From NCBI GenBank assembly GCA_037576215.1, contig JBANDB010000019.1, positions 1,433,501 through 1,497,500 of the forward strand: a stretch of DNA of 64,000 nt, given 5' to 3'. Shown here in pieces: positions 1 to 12,000 of the stretch (positions are counted from its first letter, which is position 1; each line of letters opens with the position of its first letter). The notes under the pieces were generated by a model. The model had not been told where the DNA came from. It ran no database searches and was given only the letters and a program-made list of their open reading frames with translations. This DNA comes from Armillaria gallica (lineage: Eukaryota > Basidiomycota > Agaricomycetes > Agaricales > Physalacriaceae). Position numbers and translations under genes: made by a program.

Positions 1-2150
1 AAAATCTATTTGCGCCATCAATTCATTTCGGTCGTTGCCGGGTCTCTCGTCTGAGCTATCGTGGGAACCATTTCTATTTGAGCCTGTGCTTTCCCGTCCG
101 TCTATCCAGCTTGCTCCGACTGTATACCCTAGCTGTCGTGCGAACCTTTTCTATTTGAGCCCGGGCCTTCCCGCATCTCTGACTGTCCTTTTTCCCGCTT
201 TCTGTTCTGATTGATTCCACTTGTCCCACTGTCGCTCGCCTTCGCATCTGTTGTCCATCTTGTTTCTCTCTCTTTGTCCTTTCTCCTCTCGTCTTGTCAA
301 CCATGCACCCCGGTTTGCTGCACTCGCTCTCATCACCCTCGTTGTTTTCGAAGATGTCGCTAGGCTGTCAATGGATAGCGCGGCGCATTGCAAAGATGGG
401 CCTTGAATGTTGAACTTGCAGCAAGGCCTGTTGTTTTTGCATCCCTCTAAGACCCCTCTATGTGGTATTGGTGGACAATAATTTCAGTATGATCTTGCCT
501 GCTGTTGAGGAGGGTGCCTTGCTAGTTTCTCCATGGTTTTCTCCTTCTGATCGATGTCATCAGGAAAATCAATATTCTATAACATTCAAAACTTCCTATC
601 AGCTGAGTATGGCTGCAGCCGCCATGACGCCGATTACACTCAGTACGATGCTCGGGCTGCGCAATCCGTTAAACGGCCTCGATAGTTGTGTTTGGAACAC
701 TGTTTGTGTATGTCTTTGCTCTCGAGGGCGACAAGATGTCTAGGAGAGAGTAGACGATGGTGAATTGCTTCTCTTCTCTTTACGCACATGTGGGACTCAC
801 GAGATCTTTTCTTCGTAGACATTTACAGCCTTCATCTTCCTTGACCTTGTTTCGGCGGTCTAAAATCATGGTTTGGGATGCGGGCCAACACACAACAAGA
901 TGTTGCTAACGACGCTAAGCATGTCCATGATAACGTGGACGGCGCTTGTATACATCCCCGTTATACAGTCTGTGTTCCAGACGGAGGGATTGAGGATGGT
1001 TTGGACGTAATACTAGGGCTAGCGGGTACGAGTACCTGCCTGCATGAATGCAGACGAAGGTGGGAGAGGAAAGGAATAGAAAAGAGCCAGAGGTGGGGTA
1101 GAGTTAGGGAGATGGTTTAATGAATATATATAGGAACGGTTTTTGATTTACATTTGTACAGGACAAGTAGAGTTAATGTAATTTATCTTCTCATCATCGA
1201 TAGCCGAAATATCAATACATCACATAGCTTGCAAGTCGAAAGGCCAAATTGGGAAGGATGGCGTGTACGACGCACGTGAGAACCTGGTCTTGCCCATCTC
1301 TAGGCTTGCCCACCAATTCAATGTTGAATGTTAACATTGATAGCCGGGGTAGATAACAAATATTAAGCGTATTAGTGCTGTTTCCCTCTGGCGAGCCTGA
1401 CAGTTCCCAGCATGCTCCAATTCCAAATCCTAGTCAGCCTAGAGGCAGTGCAGCGACAACTCCATGATACCGACATCCAGTTGCTTGTCCTTCTATCACA
1501 ACTTCAGGATCTCAAAATTTCCATATGGACTGGAACTCGCAACCTGACAGCGCCCCGAACGTTCGACTGAACCCCTGACAGACCGTCACAAGCCTTGCCC
1601 TCTGCTACTGGTGAGATTCTCTCTCATCTTCCGCTGCCTTTCAAGGTTCAGAGTGTGACTTTGACTCTATTCGTGAACTTTGATTCACTCGGGAACAGCT
1701 ATTCACATGCCGACGTCAACCCAAAGTATAAACTCTGGGAGAATTGCAAGTTACAACAGCAAGGATCGCGTGACGGATAAGGATATGTTGAGACGTTAGA
1801 AGGATGAAATGGCAATGCTGCTCATCTTCGTACGTCGTTGCAAGCGCATCGTTTCTCATGGTCATGTTGCCTGGCAGGCCGGTTTGTTGTCAGGTGGTGT
1901 CTTCACTGTCTGCCTCATTGAGTTCTACACGCTTGTCCCACCTGACTACGAGAAAGATATGGATCAAATAGCAGTGGCTCATCTCGGTCAACCTTCATGC
2001 ATTGCTCAATGCGATTGCAGGTGACCGTGCTCCGATGTATCCCATTTTTGACACGACCATTGTGCTATCAGAATTCCGTGTTCCGTGGTCTGCCTTATGG
2101 ATACAGGGCTTATGGTTCTCGGCCCTAATTTGTGGTATTTCAGTAACTTT
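1..2150. other. No recognised gene; short direct duplication at the left edge
   Basis: Only short open frames (60-93 codons) without recognisable motifs occur here on either strand. Positions 54-97 and 131-173 are diverged direct copies of one segment; both contain CTATTTGAGCC followed by CTTCCCG. The stretch is CpG-normal, unlike the transposons to the right, so it may be host intergenic DNA or an unrecognised spliced gene. Frames at 1595-1780 and 1809-2024 (plus) lie just upstream of the P450 relic and could be decayed parts of the same gene, but I see no P450 motif in them. Confidence 0.4.
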
Positions 2151-2189
2151 ACTTGCTTGGCTCGCAAAGTCATGACTGCTCGAATGTGA

Positions 2190-2596
2190 AAGGTATGAAT
2201 AGCGGGAATGAAAACTCCAATCCTGTATCCTTTTGGCTTCTCCTGCAGATCACAACAGTTCCCAGACTTACGGATCGCATTCGCAAGCTGATTACGGCTG
2301 CATTCGATTGCAATGGAATGGTGATTGACATAGAGCTTCTAGTCAATGACCCCCTCCTCTGTTCAACTTACAATGAAACACTCCGAACATTCTCCTGTTT
2401 AATGTCCACCCGGCTTGTGATCATGGAAGACGCCACCATATCTGATACCTTCCACAAAGCTGCCATGGTCAAGTGCCCCATTCGTCTGCATCACTGTGAT
2501 CCAGAGATTCAGCTCTGCCCAACTTGTCGCCCTTTGGGGAAAAAGGAAAGAGGACTCGGAATTGCCACTCAGATGAGCTGGCCCTCACCCCGCTAG
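2190..2596 (+). pseudogene. Cytochrome P450 fragment (I-helix to K-helix region)
   Basis: The frame reads NPVSFWLLLQITTVPRL, which resembles the Asn-x-x-Pro-x-x-Phe-Trp I-helix region of membrane-bound fungal P450s. It then reads VNDPLLCSTYNETLRTFS, a K-helix with the E-x-x-R motif (ETLR). P450s are haem monooxygenases of the endoplasmic reticulum. The frame continues about 60 residues past ExxR but the cysteine haem-ligand loop (FxxGxxxCxG) is not found, and it stops at 2594-2596. N-terminal parts are not recognisable upstream. A truncated pseudogene is the best reading; a badly spliced gene cannot be excluded. The subfamily cannot be named. Confidence 0.55.
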
Positions 2597-3005
2597 TGAA
2601 TTCATTGATTTTCGAGCTGTACCTTTAAATGTAAGAGTGCTCGGAGGTTTTAAGAGGTGCTAGAGTTCATGAGGTATGATAATCTTTGGTAAAGTCTATG
2701 GTACCATGACCATTCTGTCATGGAACAATTGAAGAAACTGCAGCAAATCCTGGCTCGAAAAAGATACCTTGACGGCAACCTGGCTATGCACGAGTAGAAT
2801 ACATCATAACAATACAATATGTGCATAGAGTGAGCGACTAAAAGCAAATACGGGCGGGAGAAATCGAAGCGATCATAAGTCAACTAGTTCAACTCGGACT
2901 TGAATGCATCAAACCCACCAAACGCAGATGTGTCACAACACCGTCACACACTTGCGTCTAATTGCGTCGCTCCCTTAGGACTCTGATGTAGTAGAGGTGC
3001 CTGTA

Positions 3006-3220
3006 TGGGTGTAATAGCATGTAAAAATCCGGACGGGCGCAAGTTGTATTTTTGAGGTTGCAAGTTGATTTTGATGTCCAATTTTGTTGTTATCTTCTCG
3101 CAAGTTACGGGCTGTTTTTACACAAATTTTCTGGTGGCAACAATCATGGAACAAGTAAGCAATAAGAGCCGGGCCGAGAAATGTAAATCTCGCTCTGCTA
3201 CTAGGATACCTAATCATTGG
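3006..3220 (-). repeat. Partial copy (A) of a non-coding TIR element
   Basis: The fragment begins with TGGGTGTAATAGCATGTAAA after a TA dinucleotide and continues with GCAAGTTG-type motifs. It matches, in reverse orientation, the right-hand ends of the elements at 18384-19178 and 19181-20018. It stops at the TA (3221-3222) where another copy begins. No coding capacity is seen. Confidence 0.6.
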
Positions 3221-3222
3221 TA

Positions 3223-3609
3223 TGGGTGTAATAGCGTGTAAAAACTCGGACGGGCGCAAGTTGTCTTGTTCCGGTTGCAAGTTGCCTGTAAGTACACAAG
3301 TTTGCATCTCCCTGCAAATTAAGTCACTTTCTATGGAGATATATTCAACGGTGCCAATCACTATTACTATCAATGTCTGGACAGTGTGTTCGGAGTGCGA
3401 CAAGGTGATTGAACGGGCGGAGATCAATTTGACGGTTAGCACCTTAAGCTTCCATTAAACATTTCTTGAACATTTCTTCTGAGTACGTTGACTGTTTCTT
3501 TGTCATTGTTACATGCGATGAAGTCAGATTCTTATGGTGTTCGATGTCTTGATCTCTGGGTTTGTTCATTGGTAGAATATGACCTGTGATGATTCGAATC
3601 CAGGGTATG
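3223..3609 (+). repeat. Left part of TIR element copy B, split by a gypsy element
   Basis: It starts TGGGTGTAATAGCGTGTAAA after TA. Its body resembles the copies at 17.57-20.02 kb, including a GGAGATATA block and a TTCGAAT-C-AAGG-like block. The last bases GTATG (3605-3609) are the left target-site duplication of the LTR element that follows. The element resumes at 8055 with GTATG. Confidence 0.6.
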
Positions 3610-3835
3610 TGTAAGAAATCTACCTTAAGGGGGTCTAAAACCCAAGCACAGAGCACAATCGGCGTATATTAGCCAGAGTAAGTATGGGTCAGAGACATGA
3701 CATAGAGGTAAAAATCAAAGGTAAAGATCAAAAAAGGCTGAAAACAGCGCATACATAGCTATCCAAAGCTGTAGGTAAATAGAAATCAAGAAGTGATGTA
3801 GCTACACGGTCCGAAGGAAATTCACATCTCCTACA
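3610..3835 (-). repeat. 3' LTR of the gypsy-type element
   Basis: 226 bp, TG...CA ends in the plus reading, same length as its partner at 7829-8054. Many mismatches between the pair are CpG versus TpG or CpA and go in both directions. Confidence 0.85.
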
Positions 3836-3839
3836 CCCT

Positions 3840-4900
3840 CCCTGAAAGGTGCTGTGTGCCTATATGAATGCAAAGTGCTACACACTAAACACCACACAAA
3901 CACTCAGTAATTGCGGTTCGAAGGGAGGTATGTTATACCAAGTTACGATGCTTTGTACCATAGTTAACAAGTTCCGGGTGCAATGAATATGATTTGTATA
4001 AAGAATATATTGCGATGTCCACTTCTAAGTTCGACGTGTTACTGAACACAAACTTAAACTGATACAGAATAACTGCCTGGTGCAGGTTCTGAACTCGTGC
4101 TGGCTGCCTGGTGCAGTTTCAATACTGATACATTGCACCTGGTTGTGACTTAAAACGCACTGACTGGTTCTGAACTGTTTCTCAGGTCTGACTTTCTGTT
4201 TCTAGCTTAATACTGTTTGCTTGCTTATCAGTTCTTGCACACACAGAGTGACCAGGTCACAAACTTTCTATTCCAGGTGAGTCTACGACTCGAAGCTCTT
4301 AACCAATTAAACCCGTACTATTCACCTGGTAGCGTTCCAGGGGTCAGAAACCTGATTCCCCACTAGATACATGACCTGTATTTATACTAGTCTACTGGTA
4401 CACTATTACTAATCCTTTTTTACTACTGACTAATATACTTGCTGACCCAGCCTGGTGAGGATAAACGCTCTACCTGGCAGATATTATCTCATCTGCAGCT
4501 ACCAGGTCGATTGATCGTACTAGATCATCATGAGGCGATTGGATAACTTCCACCGGAATGCCGGGTGATTACACTTATACAAGTCACATCCTGGAACCTT
4601 GGCCTACCGGGTAGAATACCGATCTTCTATTCAAGTGTTGGATCAGCTCATTTCAAAGTTGCCAGGTGGACATCCTTCTTTACAATGTGCTACTTTCTTT
4701 CTGTGTCTTACTGATTGGTACAATGTAATACCGTTGTATTTCCAGGAAATGTTAAATTACACGTGTTTTTAAAGGGTGTACACCTGGCAGGCATATTATC
4801 CCCCTGGAGATTGCGGCCACAGGTTCAATCTGCGTGGAGAGATCAGTAATAAAATATACAGATTTTTCAAATTCCCAGAACAACTGCAAAGCCCTGATTA
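3840..4900. other. Non-coding 3' interior of the gypsy-type element, rich in CCTGG/CCAGG
   Basis: No open frame of note. Between about 4075 and 4810 the core CCTGG or its complement CCAGG recurs about 15 times, often as CACCTGG, CCTGGTG or ACCAGGT. I see no pol-like motif here, where a complete gypsy element would carry pol. Confidence 0.5.
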
Positions 4901-4903
4901 AAA

Positions 4904-6830
4904 TTAGGCATTGGAAGGATCACCATGTGATTGAGAAGATGCGGCACTTGAGGTACTCGTTGAATCATCAGAATCTTCAGAATTCGCTGAGTCCCAAGTG
5001 TCGGCGTGGTTCTTGATGGTCTCCCCAATGTCAGATTTTGAGGGGACAGTAGAACTTGAGGTACTCATTGAACAGTCACTTTTGTGGTTGCTCACAGAGT
5101 CCTGGGTCCCACTGGAATATTCAGACCAAGTTTCCGGTGTCCCAGGTTGATTTTTGAGAGCCTTGGCATAGCGGGAGTGTTGTGGGGAATAGTAAAGTTC
5201 TGCTTTTGCACCTCACTCAACAATCAAAGCTTGATGCATAATTTGATCAACAGTCGAAGCTTTGGCTGTAATACCTTCATGAGTAATCTCACAACGGATT
5301 TTCGTGGGCAAGGAAATAAGCAACTGATGTCGAAATGAATATGCATCAGGTGGAGAGGGCATTAGGTTTGCAAAACAGATAAGATCAGCGAATAATCGGT
5401 GAACACTGCCATTTGACACATAGGTAACACTCTTGAAGTGCTGCACAATGTCATAGAGTGAGGATTCATGAATGAATCGACGGAAAAGTCCATTTATGAC
5501 CTGCATAAAGGTAGGAAAGTTGTCTTCAATGATTCCATTGCAATCTTCAACAGAATCGTTGTACCAAGTTCACGCATCACGATCTAAGAATGTTGCGAGT
5601 GTGTTTGTACATTGTACATCAATATCCGAGACTTGTGAAGTGCCTGAGTCATCCGTTACGTAGACAGGGCCACAGATATTTGCAATCTTCATCCATTGAA
5701 TGACTGAGAAGAGCCAATTGTTGAATTTAATGATATCTGAATCCCCACAGAATTTGTGAGGATGCAGAAAACTTTGTAAAGATGTATGTTGGATGTTAGA
5801 GTCGAGTCCACATTGAGGAGTAAGCAAATTTCGAGCTACAAGGTGCTCAAAACGTTGGAAAATCGCCAGCATGACATCAGTCTCACTCAGAGACACAGGA
5901 TGATACTCAAAAATCTCCTTGTCATTAAATATTGGGTTCTCAGAATGGTATCTCACATCCTGGAATGGAGCGGAATGAAGTGAATGCTTCAGAGGCCTAC
6001 CCGAGGGCAGCCACTGTGAAGCTGAAGAATGAGGATCAGAATCTGAACTCATGGGGGTATGGCTCGGAAGTGATTTGGCCTTGATCTGGTCTTGCAATGA
6101 ATTCTTGAGGCAATAATTTTTGATGTCTCGTGCTGCGGAAGCTTGTTGGCATGCAGATTCCTCTCGCAGAAATGCAGATGATTCTGATTTCTTCAATGGG
6201 ATACCTTCTTCATATTGAATAGGTGCTGATGATTTGGGTTGGAGATTAACTTCTATTGAACCTTGAGGTGAGAACCTCTTGGGTTCATAAGTCAAGGGCT
6301 TGGTGTCATGCTTAATAAAAGCAGACTGAGGCTGTCTGATAGGACTGTCTGTTGAAGCATCTTTCAGAGGCATAGCCAGGGCCCTCCCCCTGTTAAAACG
6401 AGCTGAATGCGAAGAAATATCCTCGCATTTTGTAACTGGAGCTGGTACCACATCTTGAATGGATGAGCTTCCCAAAGCTAGGCATGCACAAGCATCTCGA
6501 CAACGAGAGAATGCGATGTCAGATTCCCCAGATTGTTGAGGCAGACTTAAGGTTGTGATAACAGCCTTCAAATCATTATCAAAATTACTTAAATCATGAG
6601 ATGAACTCTCTGATTTTGTATCACTATCACACTGAACTTGGATAGATGAAGGAGAATGTTTTCTATTCAAAATACTACTAGAACTATCCTGGGGGATATC
6701 TACAGCAATAAATGTACTACGAGGTGTCTTAGGTGACAGTACGTAGGAGGTGTCAAGTGGTATACTCTGAGAGCCATGACATGACCATTGTAAAGTCAAA
6801 GCAACCTCCCCATGATCAAGTGAGGTGGGC
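4904..6830 (-). pseudogene. Gag-like protein of the gypsy-type element
   Basis: One minus-strand frame runs from about 6830 to a TAA at 4904-4906. It is interrupted only by TGA at 5570-5572 and TGA at 5213-5215. The C-terminal half has the look of a retrotransposon capsid: FNNWLFSVIQWMKIANICGP, then LATFLDRDA-stop-TWYNDSVE, then NGLFRRFIHESSLYDIVQHF. The TWYNDSVE block is typical of basidiomycete gypsy Gag. The first TGA sits where Arg is expected, so it is probably a decayed CGA; the second (VE-stop-GAKAELYYS) has the same form. The N-terminal half is low-complexity Ser/Pro/Lys. Gag would form the retrotransposon particle. The frame has no ATG in a convincing start position because the true N-terminus continues in another frame upstream. 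Confidence 0.7.
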
Positions 6831-6890
6831 TTGACATGCAGAGGCGAAGCGAGGGGTGGTGGGAATGTAGCCCATCCTCAAATGGGAGGA

Positions 6891-7523
6891 TCACTGCTGG
6901 GGAACCAGGAGAATCCAAGGGAGATGGGGCAGCCTGCACTGTGGATGGCATGCAAGCCAGTGCCGACAAAGGAGGTGAAAGTGGTGGGGGTAAATTCCTT
7001 CATGAGGCAGGGGGGCAGATACCCATGAACCATGGCAGCTCGGAGCAGCTGCGCAGCGAGCCATAGGTGGCGATGACGAGGTACAAGCCTCAGGCGAAGT
7101 AGATAGGGCAGGTGAAGATCCTAGTGCTGCATGCAATGGCGAAATACTCGCTATGTGGGACAGTGAGACATACACCCATGGGCCAGCATGGCTTAGGGTG
7201 GCTGCAGGTAGAGCTGTGGAAGGAGAGGGTAAGCCACAAGCACCTAGATTGCTTAGAGAGCGTACAGGTGCAGAAGAGTGTGGAGGTAACTCACCAGGAT
7301 CCTCCCCCTCACGACATCGATGACATCGAGCCAGTTCCTCCAGTATCTCTTCATCAGATGCATCAAGGTAGCTCCGATATGCACGATGTTGGGACGCAGG
7401 TGATACCAGCTGAGATCGGGCTTGGGATGGTGCAATCGGTGGGGGAAGTGAGTGGGTAGCAGTAGAAGTGGTACGGCACCCCACTGATGACGTCGTATGC
7501 ATAGCTGTGACTCCAGGGTCCAT
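6891..7523 (-). pseudogene. N-terminal part of the gypsy-type Gag, frameshifted from the rest
   Basis: This 210-residue frame contains YLDASDEEILEELARCHRC, resembling the acidic, leucine-rich N-terminal helix common in basidiomycete gypsy Gag. The remainder is Ser/Pro/Ala-rich. It ends in TGA at 6891-6893, and the reading moves to the frame of the downstream Gag, so at least one frameshift lies between about 6830 and 6890. It sits directly upstream of the main Gag frame and downstream of the 5' LTR, as Gag should. Alternative: an independent low-complexity frame; the DEEILEEL block argues against that. Confidence 0.5.
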
Positions 7524-7828
7524 ATATCCCGGAGATGGTGGCTGGCAAAGGTTCCAGTAGTGTCACATGTGCGTTCAGAGGCGAACGAGCACAGTAGAGT
7601 CATAGAAAGCAAAAAAATGCTCTAGCCAGAGCGTCGAAATAGCTGCAAGAGCTGAGGCCAGTTGAGGTGCCGGTAAAGTCATGTATTGCGTCGAAAAAGT
7701 GTCAGAAGAGTAGACACAGTGTAGATGACACAGTAGAGGTGCTATATGAGCACCAGAAAAATCTGAAGAGGTTAGCAGGCCAGGCTGGGTAGCAATGGCC
7801 AAAATACACTATGAGATGCTCAAAAATG

Positions 7829-8054
7829 TGTAAGAAATCTATCTTAAAGGGGTCTAAAACCCAAGCACAGAGCACGATCGGCATATATTAGCCAGAGTAA
7901 GTATGGGTCAGGGACACGACATCAAGGTAAAAATCAAAGGTAAAGATCAAAAAAGGCCGAAAACGGCACATACATAGCTATCAAAAGCTGTAGGTAAATA
8001 GAAATCAAGAAGTGACATAGCTACCCAGTCTGAAGGAAATTCACATCTCCTACA
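7829..8054 (-). repeat. 5' LTR of the gypsy-type element
   Basis: 226 bp, collinear with 3610-3835, followed by target-site duplication GTATG at 8055-8059. No convincing tRNA primer-binding site was recognised just inside it. Confidence 0.85.
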
Positions 8055-8282
8055 GTATGAATGTCTTCTGTGTAATGATTGATATCTCACCTGGAATTCC
8101 TTTCAACTTTGTCCATGGTTGACTCTGGATTCAGTTGCTCTGCGAGCCAATGACAAACCAACATCTGAGAGCAAATTTCAGAGAGTTCCATGGCTCATGA
8201 CACAACATGTTGAAAGGCATAGGTGTTGGCATATGACATTCTTTCTCGGAACATCAGTGTTCATACTGACTTAACCAATGTA
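8055..8282 (+). repeat. Right part of TIR element copy B
   Basis: It begins with GTATG, the duplicated target, and continues the TIR element interrupted at 3609. The match to the GTATGCATGACCTTTG block of the copy at 18.74 kb supports this. The right terminal repeat is not preserved before the next copy starts near 8285. Confidence 0.5.
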
Positions 8283-8284
8283 TC

Positions 8285-9060
8285 GGCATGATAGCATGTA
8301 ATAAATTGGATAGGTGCAAGTGTATTTTTTCTGGGAACAAGTTAGTTTTTAAGGTGCAAGTTCGTTTGCATCCTCCCCTAAGTTAAGGGGCCTTTTACAC
8401 AGGTTTGCTGTTGGTTATACTTTGGGGATCGGATCTAGGTCATGGTATGTAAATCTCTCTCCCACTGGCTGGGTACTGATCATTTGTGATGTGCTGTATA
8501 AATTCCAAATGTTTGGGAAGGAATACAATGCCTACACTGATCAGCCAGTCATATCACACACTCTTTAACTATTCAGAATTTTGTTCTCGGTGTATTTCAC
8601 TAAGTTTAATCTATTGTCGGCTTGCAGTCTCCACAATGTAGGATATTTTAATCTGTGTTGGAATTCCTGCATTTGCCTTTTCAGGCACAATAAGCCAGTG
8701 AAATGCATTGAAATGCCGAAAGGCAGCCAGTGGCCTTATTAGGCCTTGTCAGATGAAAGTCAGATCTGAAAAGGCACTGAGTTATGTGTCTGAAAAGGCA
8801 ACTAGTCTAGTCGATAAGGTAGAAAATGATGTGGCATGCTGGATTCAGCTGGATTTAGCAAAAGAGTATTTCCACCTTTCTTCCTTCCCTTCAACTTACA
8901 CCCTCGAATTAAGGGGTGACACCAGCAATCAAACCAGCATCCTTTTCAACATGTAAAAATAAAATTCAGATAATATAACCAGTATACTACTTGAACTTTA
9001 ATATATGAGGGATCTCAGTTAATATGATATGTAACTAGGTACTTGGCACAGAAAGAAATA
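8285..9060 (-). repeat. TIR element copy C, reverse orientation, partial
   Basis: Sequence from ATAGCATGTAATAAATTGGA through GTGCAAGT and CCTCCCCTAAGTTAAG, then CTGTATAAATTCC, is the reverse complement of the right third of the copy at 18384-19178. Similarity fades after about 8600. No coding function seen; the small frame at 8708-8956 is not recognised. Confidence 0.45.
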
Positions 9061-9071
9061 CCAGAAAGCGG

Positions 9072-12000
9072 TAGGGCTTTGCACCATACCGTATACAGTA
9101 TATGGCTATATGGACACAGTACAGTGACGGGTGATGGTTGGTCCATATACCATACTGTTGACTTAGCTCTGAGAGCCTGTACGGTATGGTATGGGCATGT
9201 ATACAGCTGTGTTGGTCTTCAATATGGCTGTATGGTAGTGGAAAAATATATTATCTGTACAGAAAATACTCTACAGTTTCATGGAACTATCTAAGAGTTA
9301 ATTGACAGCGGTACGGGCTAGATGTAGGCAGTGCTTGACTAACATCAAAACTCTTATGGTGTTTGACTTTAAGCTGGCATGGCAAATGGAAATAGTGTCT
9401 CGTCCACTGGAGAAAATGCACTCGATGGCAACAGCAGATCCTACAACAACATCAGTAGTGAAACAGCATGTACAATGCTGACGTACCAGGAATCGTGAGT
9501 AAGTCACACACTAGCCAAAATAGAGTTGGAAACTGGGCTCGGTGACCCATCCACCACTTGATAGGATCACAGCTATCATAATCCTCAGGCAAAAGCTTGA
9601 AATACTCCTCCAACTCATCAGTAACACGCTTCGGCTCGTTGCTGAGACGTGATGTAAAGTTCATCTTTTGAGGTGATCCTCAGCTTGGAAGGCATCCCAG
9701 ATGGTTACCTTGCATGTTACCAGATGTCTGGGTTTGCGGTCTTGTAGTAGTCTTGTTGGCATAGTACTTCTGATAATGCTGATGGAGAGATAACTTCACT
9801 CCCTCCAGATATTCCAGAAAGGACTCGTCGTCTGCGTAATCATTGTGCATGCCTTCATATGATATACGAGGATCAAGAACTACCACACAATCAGTAATCT
9901 GTCTACCATATGACAGTGTAAACTTATGTGCAGCCCATGTGTACAGCAGAGACTCATCAAACTTGTAATAATAATCACTGAGCTTTCGATGCACTTTGAC
10001 AAGCCCGTTCTTGATTTGGGGTGAGACACTGTCAGGAAGGTTCCGTAGGATATCTCGGAGGTGAGACTGCAGGCTGCAGAACACTGTATGTGTCAAAGAT
10101 AACATGGGGCATTTCGTCATCGACATGTCAGTCGTTGCAACCTGAAAGGCCTTCAGCCAACCTGTTATGAGTTCTATGGCATCCCAGTCTTCACTTGTAA
10201 ACAATTCATTGTCATGGAAATCATGTATTGATGAGACAAACTCATCAATAGTCTCGCGGTAGTCAAGTGCACATCCTAAGGATAGAATAAGCATAGGTTG
10301 ATTTGGAGAATCATATATTGCAACTTACACATCATTTGGTGAGTCGATGACCACCTCATGCAGACATCAAGGATGAGCATAAGTGCTCATTCATTGCAGG
10401 AAATAGAACCAGCTGCTCAGCGACAGCATGGTCCTCATCATTGGTAGCTTGCATAGCATCCTGGTGTTGATGTTCAAGAGCATCATGTATGCACTTGAGC
10501 CAGGTCTGCTTTCTCTGGGGACTGGAATGTACAGCATGGACAATCTTACATAGCTGAAGGGAATATAAACAAGTGCAGTGCATAATAAAGGCCCACATAC
10601 CTTGTCGACACCAGAGAAGATGTTGAAAGAAAGATTAGACTCAAAATCAGCCTCATCATCTTCAGGCTGGTCTTGAATGGCTGCTTCATCATCATTGCTT
10701 CAGTCCACAGGAGCAGTGGCAGAATCCTAGTAGTTTGATGACCTTGATGGCACTTTCTTGGCTTTCTTCTTTGATATTGCTCTGATTCCTTCAAGTGGCT
10801 GTTATCAGAAATTATGTGTCAGTCCATGAAATGATGGCATTTCAATGTACATACTTTCAGGGCAGCCAGATGGACCATATGAGGCATACAGCGAAGGTGA
10901 GACATCTTTGCATCAAATGGAATACCCTCTTGTTGGCATTTCCTCGCAATTCCGGCAACTAGGGTATCATTGTTGGTCGCGTTATCCATCATCATAGCAA
11001 GGAGCTAATTATTCTATGAACATCTGCATATGATGTGATATCAACATTATTGATATGGACCTTCTCATGCAGCCCATAGAGGGACAGTGTTTCCCAGACT
11101 ACCTCAGCCATATTTTCCTGCTGTGTGCACCCTCAAGTTCATGGAAATCAATGAGAAGTTCCTCTAAAACACCATTCAGGGATAAAGCGCAGCACAAATA
11201 AACAGATGTACTCAATTGACCATCATTGGTGACATAATGGACAACAATAGCGAGGAACGCTATAAGATTGGAAGACGTCCACACATCCAAAGAGATACTA
11301 ACCTTCCCCTCGAGCTCCTTAACATTATATCAGGTCAAAGAATAAAGACCTATCGAATAATAACACCAACCGCAAACATCTTTTTGGTGCCTTCCACTGT
11401 ATCCTCACCCATCTTCATGATGCATCTACGAATGGTGTCCTTGTGGGGAATATGGAGAGTTGATGCAGGATGGTGGGCATACATCAAGAGGTCTCGAAAC
11501 TCCTTGTGCTCAACCTCTTCAAACAGCTGATCACCAGCAACTATCCATTTAGCCAGAAGTTGCTCGAACTTCTCTTGATCCCATGGTCCCTAGTGTGATC
11601 AGTCAGATGATGTTCAGTGAGGAAGAAATAAATCTTACCGCTGCATCAGCAGCCTGCTTTTCAAAGGCATGCACAATATTTTCTGCAGCAACCTCAAGTT
11701 TCTTGATATACTCAGTTGCCTGGCTTGGATTCAAGACCTCCCTACCAGCGGCAAGCTCAATCTCCTTCTCAGAGACAATAGCCTGAGGATTGGTATCCAA
11801 ACGTGCTTTGAGTATAAGGTAAAAGCGGTGCATTGGCACTGATGCAGCTTTGAGATTGCTAATAAGTCCTGTGAACTCCCATGAGAAGCATCAAGCATGA
11901 AAGATAGATGACACACCATTTAAGCTGTTCCTCATAGCCCTTGTGATAGTCAGGACTCGTTTTTTGCCGTGGAAACACTTGTAGTGTTTACTACCATCAC

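Larger units (their letters stand above)
3610..8054 (-). mobile_element. Ty3/gypsy-type LTR retrotransposon with gag only
   Basis: Two direct 226-bp repeats bound the element: 3610-3835 and 7829-8054. Both start TGTAAGAAATCTA and end ATCTCCTACA, and both are flanked by a perfect 5-bp duplication, GTATG. The gag frame shows the element is read on the minus strand, so 7829-8054 is the 5' LTR. Next to the other LTR (minus strand) a purine tract CAGGGAGGG precedes TGTAGG, as expected for a polypurine tract. No protease, reverse transcriptase or integrase was found in the 4.4 kb, so this copy is non-autonomous. It lies inside TIR element copy B. Confidence 0.85.
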
